Shown here one piece after another: positions 8,891 to 17,557 of a stretch of 30,542 nucleotides of DNA (the first letter of the stretch is position 1; every line of letters begins with the position of its first letter). Where the stretch lies: the NCBI GenBank assembly GCA_036703315.1, contig DATNPH010000173.1:1-30542 (forward strand). The letters are read 5' to 3'. The DNA comes from DATNPH01 sp036703315. GTDB lineage: Bacteria; Cyanobacteriota; Cyanobacteriia; Cyanobacteriales; Coleofasciculaceae. The notes below the pieces were generated by a model. The model had not been told where the DNA came from. It was given only the letters and a program-made list of their open reading frames with translations, and made no database searches. A program made the translations under genes and the position numbers.

Positions 8891-8957
8891 GTCCGTGGTC
8901 GATTGTAAGCTATGCGTTGCAACTGTCCACGGACTAATGACTAATGACCAATGACCA
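8891..8957 (+). repeat. Inverted repeat and heptamer run at rsmG start
   Basis: GTCCGTGG at 8891-8898 pairs with CCACGGAC at 8927-8934. Directly after it, about three heptamers of the type CTAATGA/CCAATGA run to about 8957 and supply ATGs at 8937, 8944 and 8951 in three different frames. Only the ATG at 8944 opens the rsmG frame. Confidence 0.75.
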
Positions 8958-9672
8958 AGACTCTTTACCGCTACCGGATATGGCGGAGGTTTGGCAGCAA
9001 ACCCTAAGCTGGCAACCTAATCACGAACAAAAGCAGTTATTTCAGCGCCTTTATGAAGAGATTTTGCTAGGCAATCGTCAGTTAAATTTAACTCGAATTA
9101 CAACGCCCGTTGAATTTTGGGAAAAGCACTTGTGGGATTCTCTGCGAGGAGTGTTACCTCAATTGCAGTCTATGACTTCACCACAGCGTGTGATTGATAT
9201 CGGAACAGGTGCAGGATTTCCGGGGGTACCAGTAGCGATCGCGTTTCCCCACTTTTCTGTTACCTTACTCGATTCCACTCGCAAAAAAATAAACTTTCTC
9301 GAAACATTGGTAGCCAAACTAGGGATTGACAATGCTACTCCATTAACTGGCAGAGCTGAACAAGTCGCTAAACAGCCCCAGCATAGACAAGCTTATGACA
9401 TTGCCCTCCTCAGAGCCGTTGCGCCAGTATCCATCTGTGCTGAGTATGCACTACGCTTGCTGAAAACTGATGGTTTAGCCATCCTCTATCGAGGTCATTG
9501 GACAGATGATGAAACTGAAGAGCTAAAACCAGTGGTTGAAAAGTTAGGTGGGATGGTTGAATCCATAGAAGGGTTCACAACACCAATTAGCAACAGCGTC
9601 CGCCATTGCCTTTACTTGCGCTCTTGCTTACCCGCAAAGGAAGTACCGATTAAAAAGGAAAAAAGAAAATAA
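8944..9672 (+). CDS. rsmG: 16S rRNA (guanine527-N7)-methyltransferase RsmG (GidB)
   Basis: 242 residues with the full RsmG pattern: QLNLTRI (46-52), KHLWDSL (61-67), SAM-binding loop VIDIGTGAGFPGVPVA (83-98), LLDSTRKKINFLE (108-120) and LLRAVAP. The enzyme transfers a methyl group from SAM to N7 of G527 in 16S rRNA; loss of it gives low-level streptomycin resistance in other bacteria. The start lies inside a heptamer repeat. Met13 (MAEVWQQ) is the next possible start, and homologs usually keep residues before it. The tail is a short basic segment (IKKEKRK). A weak A/T-rich hairpin follows the stop. Confidence 0.95.
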   Translation: MTNDQDSLPLPDMAEVWQQTLSWQPNHEQKQLFQRLYEEILLGNRQLNLTRITTPVEFWEKHLWDSLRGVLPQLQSMTSPQRVIDIGTGAGFPGVPVAIAFPHFSVTLLDSTRKKINFLETLVAKLGIDNATPLTGRAEQVAKQPQHRQAYDIALLRAVAPVSICAEYALRLLKTDGLAILYRGHWTDDETEELKPVVEKLGGMVESIEGFTTPISNSVRHCLYLRSCLPAKEVPIKKEKRK

Positions 9673-9793
9673 GTTTCTTTCTTGTTAAACCCATACAAAC
9701 TGCGTACACAATGAACAAGGAAAATTTCTCTTTCCTGCTCTCTACTCCCCACTTCCTATTTTCAAATTAGAGGTCATTTATAAGGAGTTTTTT

Positions 9794-9919
9794 ATGTCTT
9801 CTCCATTTCCAGGCATGAATCCTTATTTAGAACATCCTTTATTTTGGTCAGAGGTATATAATCGGTTGATCGTGAATCTTGCCGACTCGTCTGACCAGTC
9901 ACTGGCAAGCATGCCATAA
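9794..9919 (+). pseudogene. Truncated DUF4058 gene (5' stub)
   Basis: A strong AAGGAG ribosome site at 9782-9787 precedes an ATG at 9794. The frame reads MSSPFPGMNPYLEHPLFW and then NRLIVNLAD, which is the highly characteristic N-terminus of DUF4058 proteins, a family of about 250 residues that is abundant in cyanobacteria. After about 31 residues the similarity ends, and a stop follows at 9917-9919. The point of loss coincides with the 3' end of the GNAT gene on the other strand, so the rest of the gene was replaced or deleted. The control signals look intact, so a 41-residue peptide could still be made, but a function is unlikely. Confidence 0.8.
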
Positions 9920-10428
9920 ATTACCAGATCAACATAGTGGTCATAAAGCCATTCGGCTTGTCGTAGAATTCCTTCTTGCCTAAAGCCTAGCCGTTCTGGA
10001 ATGGCGCGGCTTTTTTGATTTTCTGTGGCACAGCGTATCTGTATGCGGTTCAAGTTAAGTTCTTTAAAGGCATATTCGACTAGACCCCGGCAAGCCTCAG
10101 TCATTAAACCCTTGCCTTGAAATGAAGCACCTAACCAATAGCCAATACTTGTCGCTCGATTCGACCTATCAATGAGATGAAATCCAATACAACCAGTTAA
10201 TTTACCTTGATACAAAATGCCCGCTGTAAAGCTTCCATTATTGGCAAACTGTTCTACAGAATTCTGGATAAATTTTTGAGTATCTGCCATTGACTGATTG
10301 TCATCTAGCCAGGGAAGCCATTCTCGCAGATAGTCTCGATTTTGATCGACCAAGGCAAACAATTCCTCTGCATGACGTTGTTCAAGCAAACCAAGCTCTA
10401 AATCGTCACGAAGTCTGAGAGTAAACAT
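9823..10428 (-). CDS. GNAT acetyltransferase, RimJ/RimL type
   Basis: 201 residues from an ATG. The order of segments is that of ribosomal-protein N-acetyltransferases: LELGLLEQRHAEELFALVDQN, LREWLPWLD, CIGFHLID, the acetyl-CoA loop FQGKGLMTEACRGLVEYAF, and ERLGFRQEGILR, then YDHYVDLVIYGMLASDW. The usual protein would end soon after DW. Here the last 20 or so residues (RFTINRLYTSDQNKGCSK) are read from the antisense strand of the DUF4058 stub, so the C-terminus is chimeric. Likely substrates are protein N-termini or small amines; the exact one is unknown. Confidence 0.88.
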   Translation of the reverse strand: MFTLRLRDDLELGLLEQRHAEELFALVDQNRDYLREWLPWLDDNQSMADTQKFIQNSVEQFANNGSFTAGILYQGKLTGCIGFHLIDRSNRATSIGYWLGASFQGKGLMTEACRGLVEYAFKELNLNRIQIRCATENQKSRAIPERLGFRQEGILRQAEWLYDHYVDLVIYGMLASDWSDESARFTINRLYTSDQNKGCSK

Positions 10429-10481
10429 TGTTTTTTCTATGAGGCGATGCTGCGTTAACTAGGGAGTAGGCATGAAGAGTA

Positions 10482-11666
10482 TTATTGCTGGGATAATCGT
10501 GTAACGTCTTGTCCACCTAACAATCGATGAGCATCTTCCAGGAAAGCAGGAATTTTTGCAGCGTGAGGGCTTTCTCTGAGACATTGTCTCAGGTCTAATT
10601 TTCTGACTTGGTCTGCCTTGTTACCAGGGAACCAGTGACTAGCATTACCTAGCATGTTGTATCGCATTTTTGCGTAGTCAACCATATCATAGGCAAGAGC
10701 GAGATTTCTTAGCCATAAAATCACCTGAATATTTATGCCTCCTGGCGTTGCTTCAGGTTTTGGTAGACCGACGTGCCATGTTTTCACCCAATCTTCCCCG
10801 AAAGTGGCGATCGCTTCTTTCTCCAGACGTAGCAGAATCGGCGGTAAAACCTCATCTGCCTGATCCAATAGCTCCACTGCCTTCAGGTGTTCGTCAAAAT
10901 TCGATGGTCGTGACGCCCCTAAACTCAGAGTATGCACCTGAGGATGCGACAAACAAAATAGGTCATTAAACACCATTGGACTGAGAGGCGCACAGAGTTC
11001 TATTAATTTCTGCGGTGATTTGTAGAGCATTCCCCCCTTATCCGACGGGCTAATGATAAATATCCCCATGTCATGACGGGTTGCAGCTTCAATCGCAGGC
11101 CAGTTGAATTGATTGATGTAGTACCAATGCAAGTTTACGTAATCAAACTGGTCAGTTTCAATTGCCTTGACAATGACATCAGTCGAGCCATGGGTGGAAA
11201 AGCCGATAAATCTTACCTTTCCTTGGTCTTGTAGCTGCCGCGCCACATCTATACAGCCACCAGGGCGGACGCTATCGTGCAGAAGTTCAGGAGTATTAAT
11301 GCCGTGTATCCCCAGCAGGTCAACGTAGTCTAGCTTCAGATTAGCCAGCGACTTGTCAAACTCACGTCGAAATTTTTTAGAGTCTGATTGGGGAGTAATC
11401 TTAGTTTGGACAATCAGCTGGTCACGGGGAAAACTTGGGAGAATCTGCCCCAGTTGTACCTCTGAGCTACCATAGCCACGAGCGGTTTCAATGTGATTAA
11501 TTCCGACTTCTATAGCACGGCGAATGGTCGCTTCTAGATTCCGTTGATTATCTTGGGGAATTTGCCACGCTGGAACATCTTGCCACTTGTACTGATATCT
11601 CATGCCACCGCACGAGAACACAGGCATTTGTAATTCTGTACGCCCAAATCTTCGATATCGCATCAT
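10482..11666 (-). CDS. Aldo/keto reductase
   Basis: 394 residues starting MMRYRRFGRTELQMP. The TIM-barrel family pattern is clear: RRAIEVGINHIETARGYG, SEVQLGQIL, VQTKI, SLANLKLDYVDLLGIHG and VRFIGFSTHG. Of the catalytic tetrad, Tyr65, Lys89 and His121 are present, but the Asp is Glu60 (IETA instead of DTA). After residue 300 there is an extra C-terminal region of about 90 residues. In related proteins this part may carry an Fe-S cluster, but only one cysteine (RQCLRE) is seen here, so no cluster is expected. It probably reduces an aldehyde or ketone with NADPH; the substrate is unknown. Confidence 0.9.
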   Translation of the reverse strand: MMRYRRFGRTELQMPVFSCGGMRYQYKWQDVPAWQIPQDNQRNLEATIRRAIEVGINHIETARGYGSSEVQLGQILPSFPRDQLIVQTKITPQSDSKKFRREFDKSLANLKLDYVDLLGIHGINTPELLHDSVRPGGCIDVARQLQDQGKVRFIGFSTHGSTDVIVKAIETDQFDYVNLHWYYINQFNWPAIEAATRHDMGIFIISPSDKGGMLYKSPQKLIELCAPLSPMVFNDLFCLSHPQVHTLSLGASRPSNFDEHLKAVELLDQADEVLPPILLRLEKEAIATFGEDWVKTWHVGLPKPEATPGGINIQVILWLRNLALAYDMVDYAKMRYNMLGNASHWFPGNKADQVRKLDLRQCLRESPHAAKIPAFLEDAHRLLGGQDVTRLSQQ

Positions 11667-11817
11667 CTGCCCAACCGCGAGTCTTTCATTATTTTAAGTT
11701 CTGTAACACTCTGCTTGGGCAATTCCTGCGGTATTTAAGGCTAACCCTGAGGGATTTACTCAAACTGCTGAGCTGACTAATAGAGCGATTCTCAATTGAA
11801 TGCAATAAAAATCGTTC

Positions 11818-11845
11818 GTAGGGCACGATACTATCGTGCCCCTAC
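11818..11845. repeat. Dispersed palindromic repeat
   Basis: GTAGGGCACGAT (11818-11829) pairs with ATCGTGCCCCTAC (11833-11845), with one bulged C and a three-base loop. Similar GTAGGG(A)CAC palindromes are common between cyanobacterial genes; another copy of the type is at 18151-18180. It lies past the rpiA stop on the minus strand and may end rpiA transcription. Confidence 0.8.
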
Positions 11846-11924
11846 CCTGTGGTGTCTGTAACGAAGAACCGCTATACCTAATGGCAACAAACCAGCTCAA
11901 AATTAGCTATTAGCCATCAGCAAT

Positions 11925-12635
11925 TTACATTTCTCTTACCACGGGCTGACCATCTTTGACTTCGCCAATTAAAACTTTATCGGCAACGCCAACAAATAAG
12001 CCATTTTCCAGAACGCCGGGAATATTATTCAGCGTCTTTTCGAGTTCAGCAGGATTATCAATCGAGTCAAATTTCACATCAATTACCATATTGCCTTGGT
12101 CGGTAATGACTGGACCTGCTTTTTTGATGCCCATGCGTAATTCTGGCTTACCACCTAGCTTTTCAATAGCACGCATTACTGGAGCGATCGCCATCGGAAT
12201 CACTTCTACTGGCAATAGGAAACTAGACCCCAGTTTATCTACTAACTTATTACCATCGACAACAACAACGAACTGATCGGCTAGGGCATCCACGATTTTC
12301 TCGCGGGTATGGGCAGCACCACCACCCTTGATCAAATTCTTTTGGGGATCGACTTCATCAGCCCCATCGATCGCAATATCAATATGGTCAACGGCATCTA
12401 GAGTAGTTAAGGGAATCCCATACTGTTTTGCTAGGACTTCTGCCTGAAAAGATGTTGGGATGCCTTTGATATCTTTTAGTTCACCCGACTTGAGGCGATT
12501 TCCCAAATACTCGATCGCATAAGCGGTGGTTGAACCCGTACCTAGCCCCACAATTGTACCTGACTGCACGAGCGCGGCTGCCGCCTTGCCCACTTCCTGT
12601 TTCATCACCTTAACGGGGTCACTTTCTGCACTCAT
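11925..12635 (-). CDS. rpiA: Ribose-5-phosphate isomerase A
   Basis: 236 residues, the normal length. Family motifs are complete: GLGTGSTTAYAIEYLG (30-45), GIPTSFQAEVLA, AIDGADEVDP (88-97) and KGGGAAHTREK (103-113), in which Glu112 matches the catalytic base. It interconverts ribose 5-phosphate and ribulose 5-phosphate, serving the Calvin cycle and the oxidative pentose phosphate pathway in a phototroph. It stands alone on the minus strand, with an AAGGGA-like ribosome site upstream of the ATG. Confidence 0.97.
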   Translation of the reverse strand: MSAESDPVKVMKQEVGKAAAALVQSGTIVGLGTGSTTAYAIEYLGNRLKSGELKDIKGIPTSFQAEVLAKQYGIPLTTLDAVDHIDIAIDGADEVDPQKNLIKGGGAAHTREKIVDALADQFVVVVDGNKLVDKLGSSFLLPVEVIPMAIAPVMRAIEKLGGKPELRMGIKKAGPVITDQGNMVIDVKFDSIDNPAELEKTLNNIPGVLENGLFVGVADKVLIGEVKDGQPVVREM

Positions 12636-12782
12636 GACGGAAATCCCTTTTAATCATTTAGAAACAGTTTCACACTTTACAGCAGGTTTCATTCGGATCA
12701 AACATAATTGTGCTCAAGGTGGGCAATATCTACCCTAACCTCCAAACCTTTTCTTGGGAAAAGCATTCGCTCACAGCAAAAA

Positions 12783-12823
12783 TGCTATAGCTCTCCTCCC
12801 CTTAGGGACTAAGAGCTATAGCA
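12783..12823 (-). terminator. Stem-loop downstream of RRM gene
   Basis: A perfect 12-base stem, TGCTATAGCTCT (12783-12794) with AGAGCTATAGCA (12812-12823), has a 17-base loop and lies about 70 bases after the RRM stop. There is no T-run, so it may be a processing or stabilising hairpin rather than a classic terminator. Confidence 0.5.
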
Positions 12824-12893
12824 CTCACTGCGTCTTATGCTGCTTTTAAAGATTGGTGAGCTTGTTTGACGCTTACCAAAATTTAAACCGAGG

Positions 12894-13367
12894 TTAGGAA
12901 TTACTAGCTTGAGCGGACAAAATCTCCTTCAGCTTAGCCAATTCACCAGCCCAACGTGGATCAGGTTGAAAAGATCCAGTGTCGGTTGATGATGTGCTGC
13001 TTGAAGAGCTACCACTACGCTTGGACTTTTTATTTCCTCCACCACGACGCACAGGAGCACTGCTAGTACTGCCACCGGATGAGCGGGGAGCGGCTTCTTC
13101 CTCTTCTTGACTCTTCGACCGTGGCAGCGCCTTTTCAATTTTCAAGGGGCTGTCCTTGAAAACATGGCCGTTGTACTTCTCAATAAGTGCATCAGCCTGC
13201 TCATCTGTTGGTACAGTAACAAAGCCAAAGCCTCGGCATTTGCCAGTCTTACGGTCTTTAATTACCTTCGTAGAAACAGAGTCACCCGCGTCTGCAAAAA
13301 CAGCTTGCAGTTCATCGCGGTTTACCTCTTCTTTTGGCAAATTGCCTATGTAAAGTCGAATGGACAT
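12894..13367 (-). CDS. RRM RNA-binding protein, cyanobacterial Rbp type
   Basis: 157 residues. One RNA-recognition motif fills residues 3-80, with RNP2 LYIGNL (5-10) and RNP1 KCRGFGFV (43-50), the residues that stack on RNA bases. A low-complexity Gly/Ser/Lys-rich linker follows (about 95-130). A conserved tail, DPRWAGELAKLKEILSAQ, ends the protein; it marks a subclass of cyanobacterial RRM proteins. A perfect GGAGGT ribosome site precedes the ATG by 7 bases. Members of the wider family are often cold-induced, but I see no proof of that here. The upstream 13368-13480 stretch probably holds a leader. Confidence 0.93.
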   Translation of the reverse strand: MSIRLYIGNLPKEEVNRDELQAVFADAGDSVSTKVIKDRKTGKCRGFGFVTVPTDEQADALIEKYNGHVFKDSPLKIEKALPRSKSQEEEEAAPRSSGGSTSSAPVRRGGGNKKSKRSGSSSSSTSSTDTGSFQPDPRWAGELAKLKEILSAQASNS

Positions 13368-13669
13368 GAGAGATACCTCCAGACGTTAGGTTCAAACATA
13401 TTTGCTTACACCAGCAGTCATGCTGGATAAGGATAGATTTGATTGACGAACGGTTCCCGCGCCCAGACAATCTTTGGCGATCCTTACCAACCTCAACAGC
13501 ACAGACTGATGCAGTGAAATCAAACTCCTTTTTACCATTGAGCCATAACAATTACGAACACCTTTTGACCTCGAGTTCGCAATTGATAAGACTAAGGCTA
13601 ATAATTTTCCTCTTACTTTGATTATTACAGAATGTTTACACTATTCATAACGTACCATGGCATTGCATA

Positions 13670-13717
13670 GGCAAGCTAGTATAACAAAAAGATTTCCGCC
13701 TTTGGCGGTAGCTTGCC
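13670..13717 (-). terminator. Rho-independent terminator of caspase gene
   Basis: Two nested perfect stems: outer GGCAAGCTA (13670-13678) with TAGCTTGCC (13709-13717), inner CCGCC (13696-13700) with GGCGG (13704-13708). Read on the minus strand, the inner hairpin is followed by AAATCTTTTTG, a short T-run. It lies about 80 bases past the caspase gene stop. No gene is seen in the rest of 13368-13797. Confidence 0.65.
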
Positions 13718-13797
13718 CCAAACTACTGATACTAAAGGAGTATGGTAGGAGGAATTTGAGTACAAAACTCATCGTTCACCCTTGCCGATACCCTGCC

Positions 13798-16041
13798 CTA
13801 AATAACCTCAAAGGTAATTGACAGAGCTGCCAACTGAGTTGTGTCAAGACTGCGAACGTGACCACGCATCAAGGTAGTATTCGTTACACTACCACGACTG
13901 CCATTATTGACATCATCAAGCAAATTGTCAATCACCTGGCTTGGGGAACTGAGGGTAACGGGTCCACCCCGTTGCTTTATTCCTTGGGAGGCGGCTAAGT
14001 CTCGTAATGTTTGGAGGGCTTTGCGTAGAGGCACTCGACTCGCGAGAATCAGCACCTCAGTAACGCCTTTCGGTTCTTGAGTCACAAGACGGAAATTATC
14101 TTTGCTGGGGTCAGGAATTTTTAGAGGTTGACCAGCTTTCACCAAGGTTACTTCCTCTGCTGCCGCCCAAGAATTGGGAAAAACTACAGAAATTTCGCCA
14201 GTAGGGTCAATCACCAGCACGTTAACATAAAGTTCGCTGGTTTCGTTGTTCGTAACTTGCAATTGCACGGCTGTTCCCAAGGGCAGTTTTTGAGAATTAG
14301 GGGTAAGTACTGGCGCGGGTTGCGTGGAAGAGCTACCTTTGCCAAGGCCGCGAGGGGTGAAGGTGCTAGCAACTACTTTCTGTCCCGCCTGTAGCTGCAT
14401 TGAGGCAGCAATATTTAGCCGTGATGCGTTGGCGTTAAGGGCTGTTTTGATAATGTGGACAGCTAGTAGTGACTGAAACTTGGGGAGCAACCGCTTGATG
14501 CCATCGGAGACTGTTTCATTTGTCGCTCCGAAGGAATTAGGAATTAACTCCTGTGCTGGTGAGAATACACCCAAACTGCCGACTTCTGGGAGCTTGGCTC
14601 CAGAGGGGAGCTGCAATTGCTGCCGATACGCATCTGTCATGCGTCCAAAAATATAGTGCACCTCTTTCTGTTGCAAGGGCAGTGCTTCGAGGCGCGGGAT
14701 GGCAGCAAGAGCTTGTTGGGCTTGGCTTGCCTCATTACCAAGGGAGGGGTCAAGACCAATCTTCAAGCTTAGGTTACTGGGAATGCTGCGACTGCGTTCT
14801 TGTAATAAGGCTCCAGGTTGTACCGCATCCAATAGTTTGGCTGTCCCTAGCAGACCTTGACGCGATTCCAACTGTACTCGCCCCTTTTCACGACCTTGAG
14901 CATCTACAACGGAAAGAATAGCACCCGCCTCAAAAGCGGCTAGACTTTCATAGTTGATGCCACCTAGCCACACCTCAGCCTGATTGCCTTCAACTTTGGT
15001 AATCACGGCTTCAGCTGGAGGCGTTTGGTCGTTGATGAAGTAAATAGGGCGTGTTGGATAATCGCTGTTGGGTTTGTATTCTATTTGTGGTTCCTGTCTG
15101 GTGAAAGACGCTCGTGTGGTGCTACGAGCAACATTAGGTATGGCACGGGCAAAGGAATCATTGCCAGTTTGTTGCCAGAGATATTGAGTCATCAAATAGG
15201 TAAAGACACCGGCAAAAAAGTCATTGAACGGGGCGTCAGCGGCTGGTTGCTCAGGTTTGGTAGAGGCAATGACAACGCCTTTGGCAATCCCTAATTGTAG
15301 CCGTCGCTTATATTCTTCTGGTGAAAGATTTAGTTTTTGAAGCCACTGTTGCTGGTAGGCTCGTTCAGCATCCACTGGCTGGAGTTGAGAACCACCACGA
15401 CGCGATCGCACCCGGAAGTTTCCTCTTAGACCAGCGCCAGAGTGACAACTGTCTAGGATGACGGTGACATTTTCTGTTTGCAGGGCACTCATCAGTAAAA
15501 ACAATGTGTGTCCCATGATGTCTTGCACTTTACCCGCTTGACCAGGATCATCAGTTGCTAATGAACTATCCACTGGCACAAAAGTACCGTTCACACAGTT
15601 GCCTGAGTCGTCTTTAAACAGGCAAAAGTCAGGGTCAGCTACTAAGGAACCATGCCCAGAGTAGTGATAAACGACAACATCACCCGGTTTAGCTTGCTTA
15701 ATGAGGTGTTCTTCAAAAGCAGTTAATATCCCCTGACGGGTCGCTTGCTCATCTGTGAGCATAAGAATGTCTTTGGGATTGAAGCCAAAGCGGTGAATCA
15801 GCAATTGCTGCTGCAAGTTGACATCGGTAACACAGCCTTGTAAAGGGATATCTTGATATTTATTAATACCTACCAATAAAGCCAGTTTACGGGGTGTACC
15901 TTGAGCGAGAACACGGGCATAGCGAAGCGCTTCGTGCCGTGAGCTAATACCTATCTTCTGAATCGCCAGTTCGCTCAAACCTAATGTTGCCAGCGTTGAG
16001 CCAGCAAACTGCAAAAAATGACGCCTTTTCATACGGGACAT
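13798..16041 (-). CDS. Tat-exported caspase-like (C14) protease with C-terminal DUF4384-like region
   Basis: 747 residues. The N-terminus MSRMKRRHFLQFAG is a twin-arginine signal. A caspase p20-like domain follows at about 50-330. It begins RKLALLVGINKYQDIPLQGC. The catalytic His130 is in YHYSGHGS and Cys199 is in ILDSCHSGAG, so the dyad is intact. The rest has beta-rich domains, including LYVNVLVIDPTGEISVVFPNSW, which is DUF4384-like. Such orthocaspases cleave after Arg or Lys in other cyanobacteria and have been tied to stress and cell death; whether this one does so is not shown. It is likely folded before export to the periplasm. The PLD gene lies 70 bases upstream on the same strand, so the two may form an operon. 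Confidence 0.93.
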   Translation of the reverse strand: MSRMKRRHFLQFAGSTLATLGLSELAIQKIGISSRHEALRYARVLAQGTPRKLALLVGINKYQDIPLQGCVTDVNLQQQLLIHRFGFNPKDILMLTDEQATRQGILTAFEEHLIKQAKPGDVVVYHYSGHGSLVADPDFCLFKDDSGNCVNGTFVPVDSSLATDDPGQAGKVQDIMGHTLFLLMSALQTENVTVILDSCHSGAGLRGNFRVRSRRGGSQLQPVDAERAYQQQWLQKLNLSPEEYKRRLQLGIAKGVVIASTKPEQPAADAPFNDFFAGVFTYLMTQYLWQQTGNDSFARAIPNVARSTTRASFTRQEPQIEYKPNSDYPTRPIYFINDQTPPAEAVITKVEGNQAEVWLGGINYESLAAFEAGAILSVVDAQGREKGRVQLESRQGLLGTAKLLDAVQPGALLQERSRSIPSNLSLKIGLDPSLGNEASQAQQALAAIPRLEALPLQQKEVHYIFGRMTDAYRQQLQLPSGAKLPEVGSLGVFSPAQELIPNSFGATNETVSDGIKRLLPKFQSLLAVHIIKTALNANASRLNIAASMQLQAGQKVVASTFTPRGLGKGSSSTQPAPVLTPNSQKLPLGTAVQLQVTNNETSELYVNVLVIDPTGEISVVFPNSWAAAEEVTLVKAGQPLKIPDPSKDNFRLVTQEPKGVTEVLILASRVPLRKALQTLRDLAASQGIKQRGGPVTLSSPSQVIDNLLDDVNNGSRGSVTNTTLMRGHVRSLDTTQLAALSITFEVI

Positions 16042-16111
16042 GACAGATTTATTGTTGTGTAATGTTTGCCGCTTTTAAAAAGTTATACCCTCAAGGAAAA
16101 TTTGTTTCCTC

Positions 16112-17557
16112 TTAATTATCTGAAGAGATAGGTTCTGATTCTATGGAAGTACTTGGTTGTGTCGGACTGACCAAACCATCGCTACTACACTTTTGGGCAT
16201 GAGGGAGACTACCCAAACCTATCACTGCTGTTCCATAAAGACGGCTAAATTCTCGCTCATAGTGTGCCGCAACAGTTGGGTTATCGATCGCTATCAATGT
16301 TTCATCGTTTGAGTAGTTTGCGGAATTAGACCAGTTGTGACTACCAGTGATAACTAGTCTGCTGTCTAAGATTGCCATCTTACTATGTACTGAGCGATCG
16401 CCTGTTGAGCCTGTGGGAAATCCAACGGTGGTTATTGGATGCTGCCAGGGCTTAACTTTGATTTTGCCCTTTCTCTTACCCACAGCAGGGCAGACTCCCA
16501 GCGCATCATAGGCTTTAGAGTAAGGCTGTCGGTAGAAATCTGGGTCTATAAGAACTTTGATATCTTCCACCCCTTTATCATGTACCTCGCCTAGGGTGTC
16601 GCTAATCTTTTGATCTGAATACACAAACACGGCGATATGTACACTCGATGATGCCTGCTGCATGTAGAAGGCAATCATTCCATTACTCGTCCTTTCAATA
16701 GTTTGCTTTCTACTAGTCGGGGAGAAGTTAAGTGTAATGTTTCCTCCTCCAACTGGAATGGTTACAGGAGGTCTGTAGGGCTTATGGGATTTGAATAATC
16801 CCTGCCACATATAGTTGAATTCATTAGTAAAAATTTGACCCAATTCGGCGTTATCTCCGAACACGACCATATTGTTGGCGTTCCCTCGACTTTCCAGGCT
16901 GTTAAAGTCTCCGTGCATATCAGATGTTGTCAGGTTGCCACTAGATATGACGGTAGTTTTCCCATCCACAACGATAAACTTGTGATGCATCAATCCACTT
17001 CCCTTGTTACCAGCGCCAGAGGCATCATCTTTTATCTCAATACCGCTTTCACGCAACAACGCTAAGGCATCAGCCGGATATTGCCTTAATTCTTCAAATG
17101 CCAGTTTGTCATGCCGATTCATTCGGGCAATCTCTTCGGGTGTGTAGTCAGCTAGAGTTTTGTTGTACTTATTATCAATCAGCAGTCTAACTTTGACCCC
17201 AGCTAAGTGTTTGGCTATCAGTGCTTTAGCCAGATTAGGAAGTCTGAACTCCATAACCGCTACATCGACTGTAGATTGTGCCTTGTTGATAACATCAATA
17301 ATCTGCTGCTCTAGATTGTCTCCCTTGCGCTGGAAGTGTCGGTATGGGTCTTCGTAGTTCGAGGCTTGATTGTGATTGAAATAAACTTTTACAGCCGGGT
17401 CTTGGGGCAGAGGCTTGATAACTTGCGATTCTGGTTTGGGTCTGAGGCTGTAGGCTACCAAGAACCCACAGATTAGAAACACAATAAATAGGACTACCTT
17501 TGTTGCTGGTGAATCCTTGCGACGCAAGGAAGCAATAGAATTTTTTACCAATTTCAT
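16112..17557 (-). CDS. Membrane-anchored phospholipase D-like protein
   Basis: 481 residues with an N-terminal membrane helix (residues 20-37, VVLFIVFLICGFLVAYSL) and a long extracytoplasmic part. It has two complete HKD motifs: HHKFIVVD (191-198), followed by SSGNLT, and HSKMAILD (391-398), followed by TGSHNWS. This is the two-motif layout needed for one active site. Family members hydrolyse phosphodiesters in lipids or nucleic acids. The GSHNWS type is shared with both nucleases and cardiolipin-synthase-like enzymes, so the substrate is open. It probably forms a transcription unit with the exported caspase-like gene downstream. Confidence 0.92.
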   Translation of the reverse strand: MKLVKNSIASLRRKDSPATKVVLFIVFLICGFLVAYSLRPKPESQVIKPLPQDPAVKVYFNHNQASNYEDPYRHFQRKGDNLEQQIIDVINKAQSTVDVAVMEFRLPNLAKALIAKHLAGVKVRLLIDNKYNKTLADYTPEEIARMNRHDKLAFEELRQYPADALALLRESGIEIKDDASGAGNKGSGLMHHKFIVVDGKTTVISSGNLTTSDMHGDFNSLESRGNANNMVVFGDNAELGQIFTNEFNYMWQGLFKSHKPYRPPVTIPVGGGNITLNFSPTSRKQTIERTSNGMIAFYMQQASSSVHIAVFVYSDQKISDTLGEVHDKGVEDIKVLIDPDFYRQPYSKAYDALGVCPAVGKRKGKIKVKPWQHPITTVGFPTGSTGDRSVHSKMAILDSRLVITGSHNWSNSANYSNDETLIAIDNPTVAAHYEREFSRLYGTAVIGLGSLPHAQKCSSDGLVSPTQPSTSIESEPISSDN

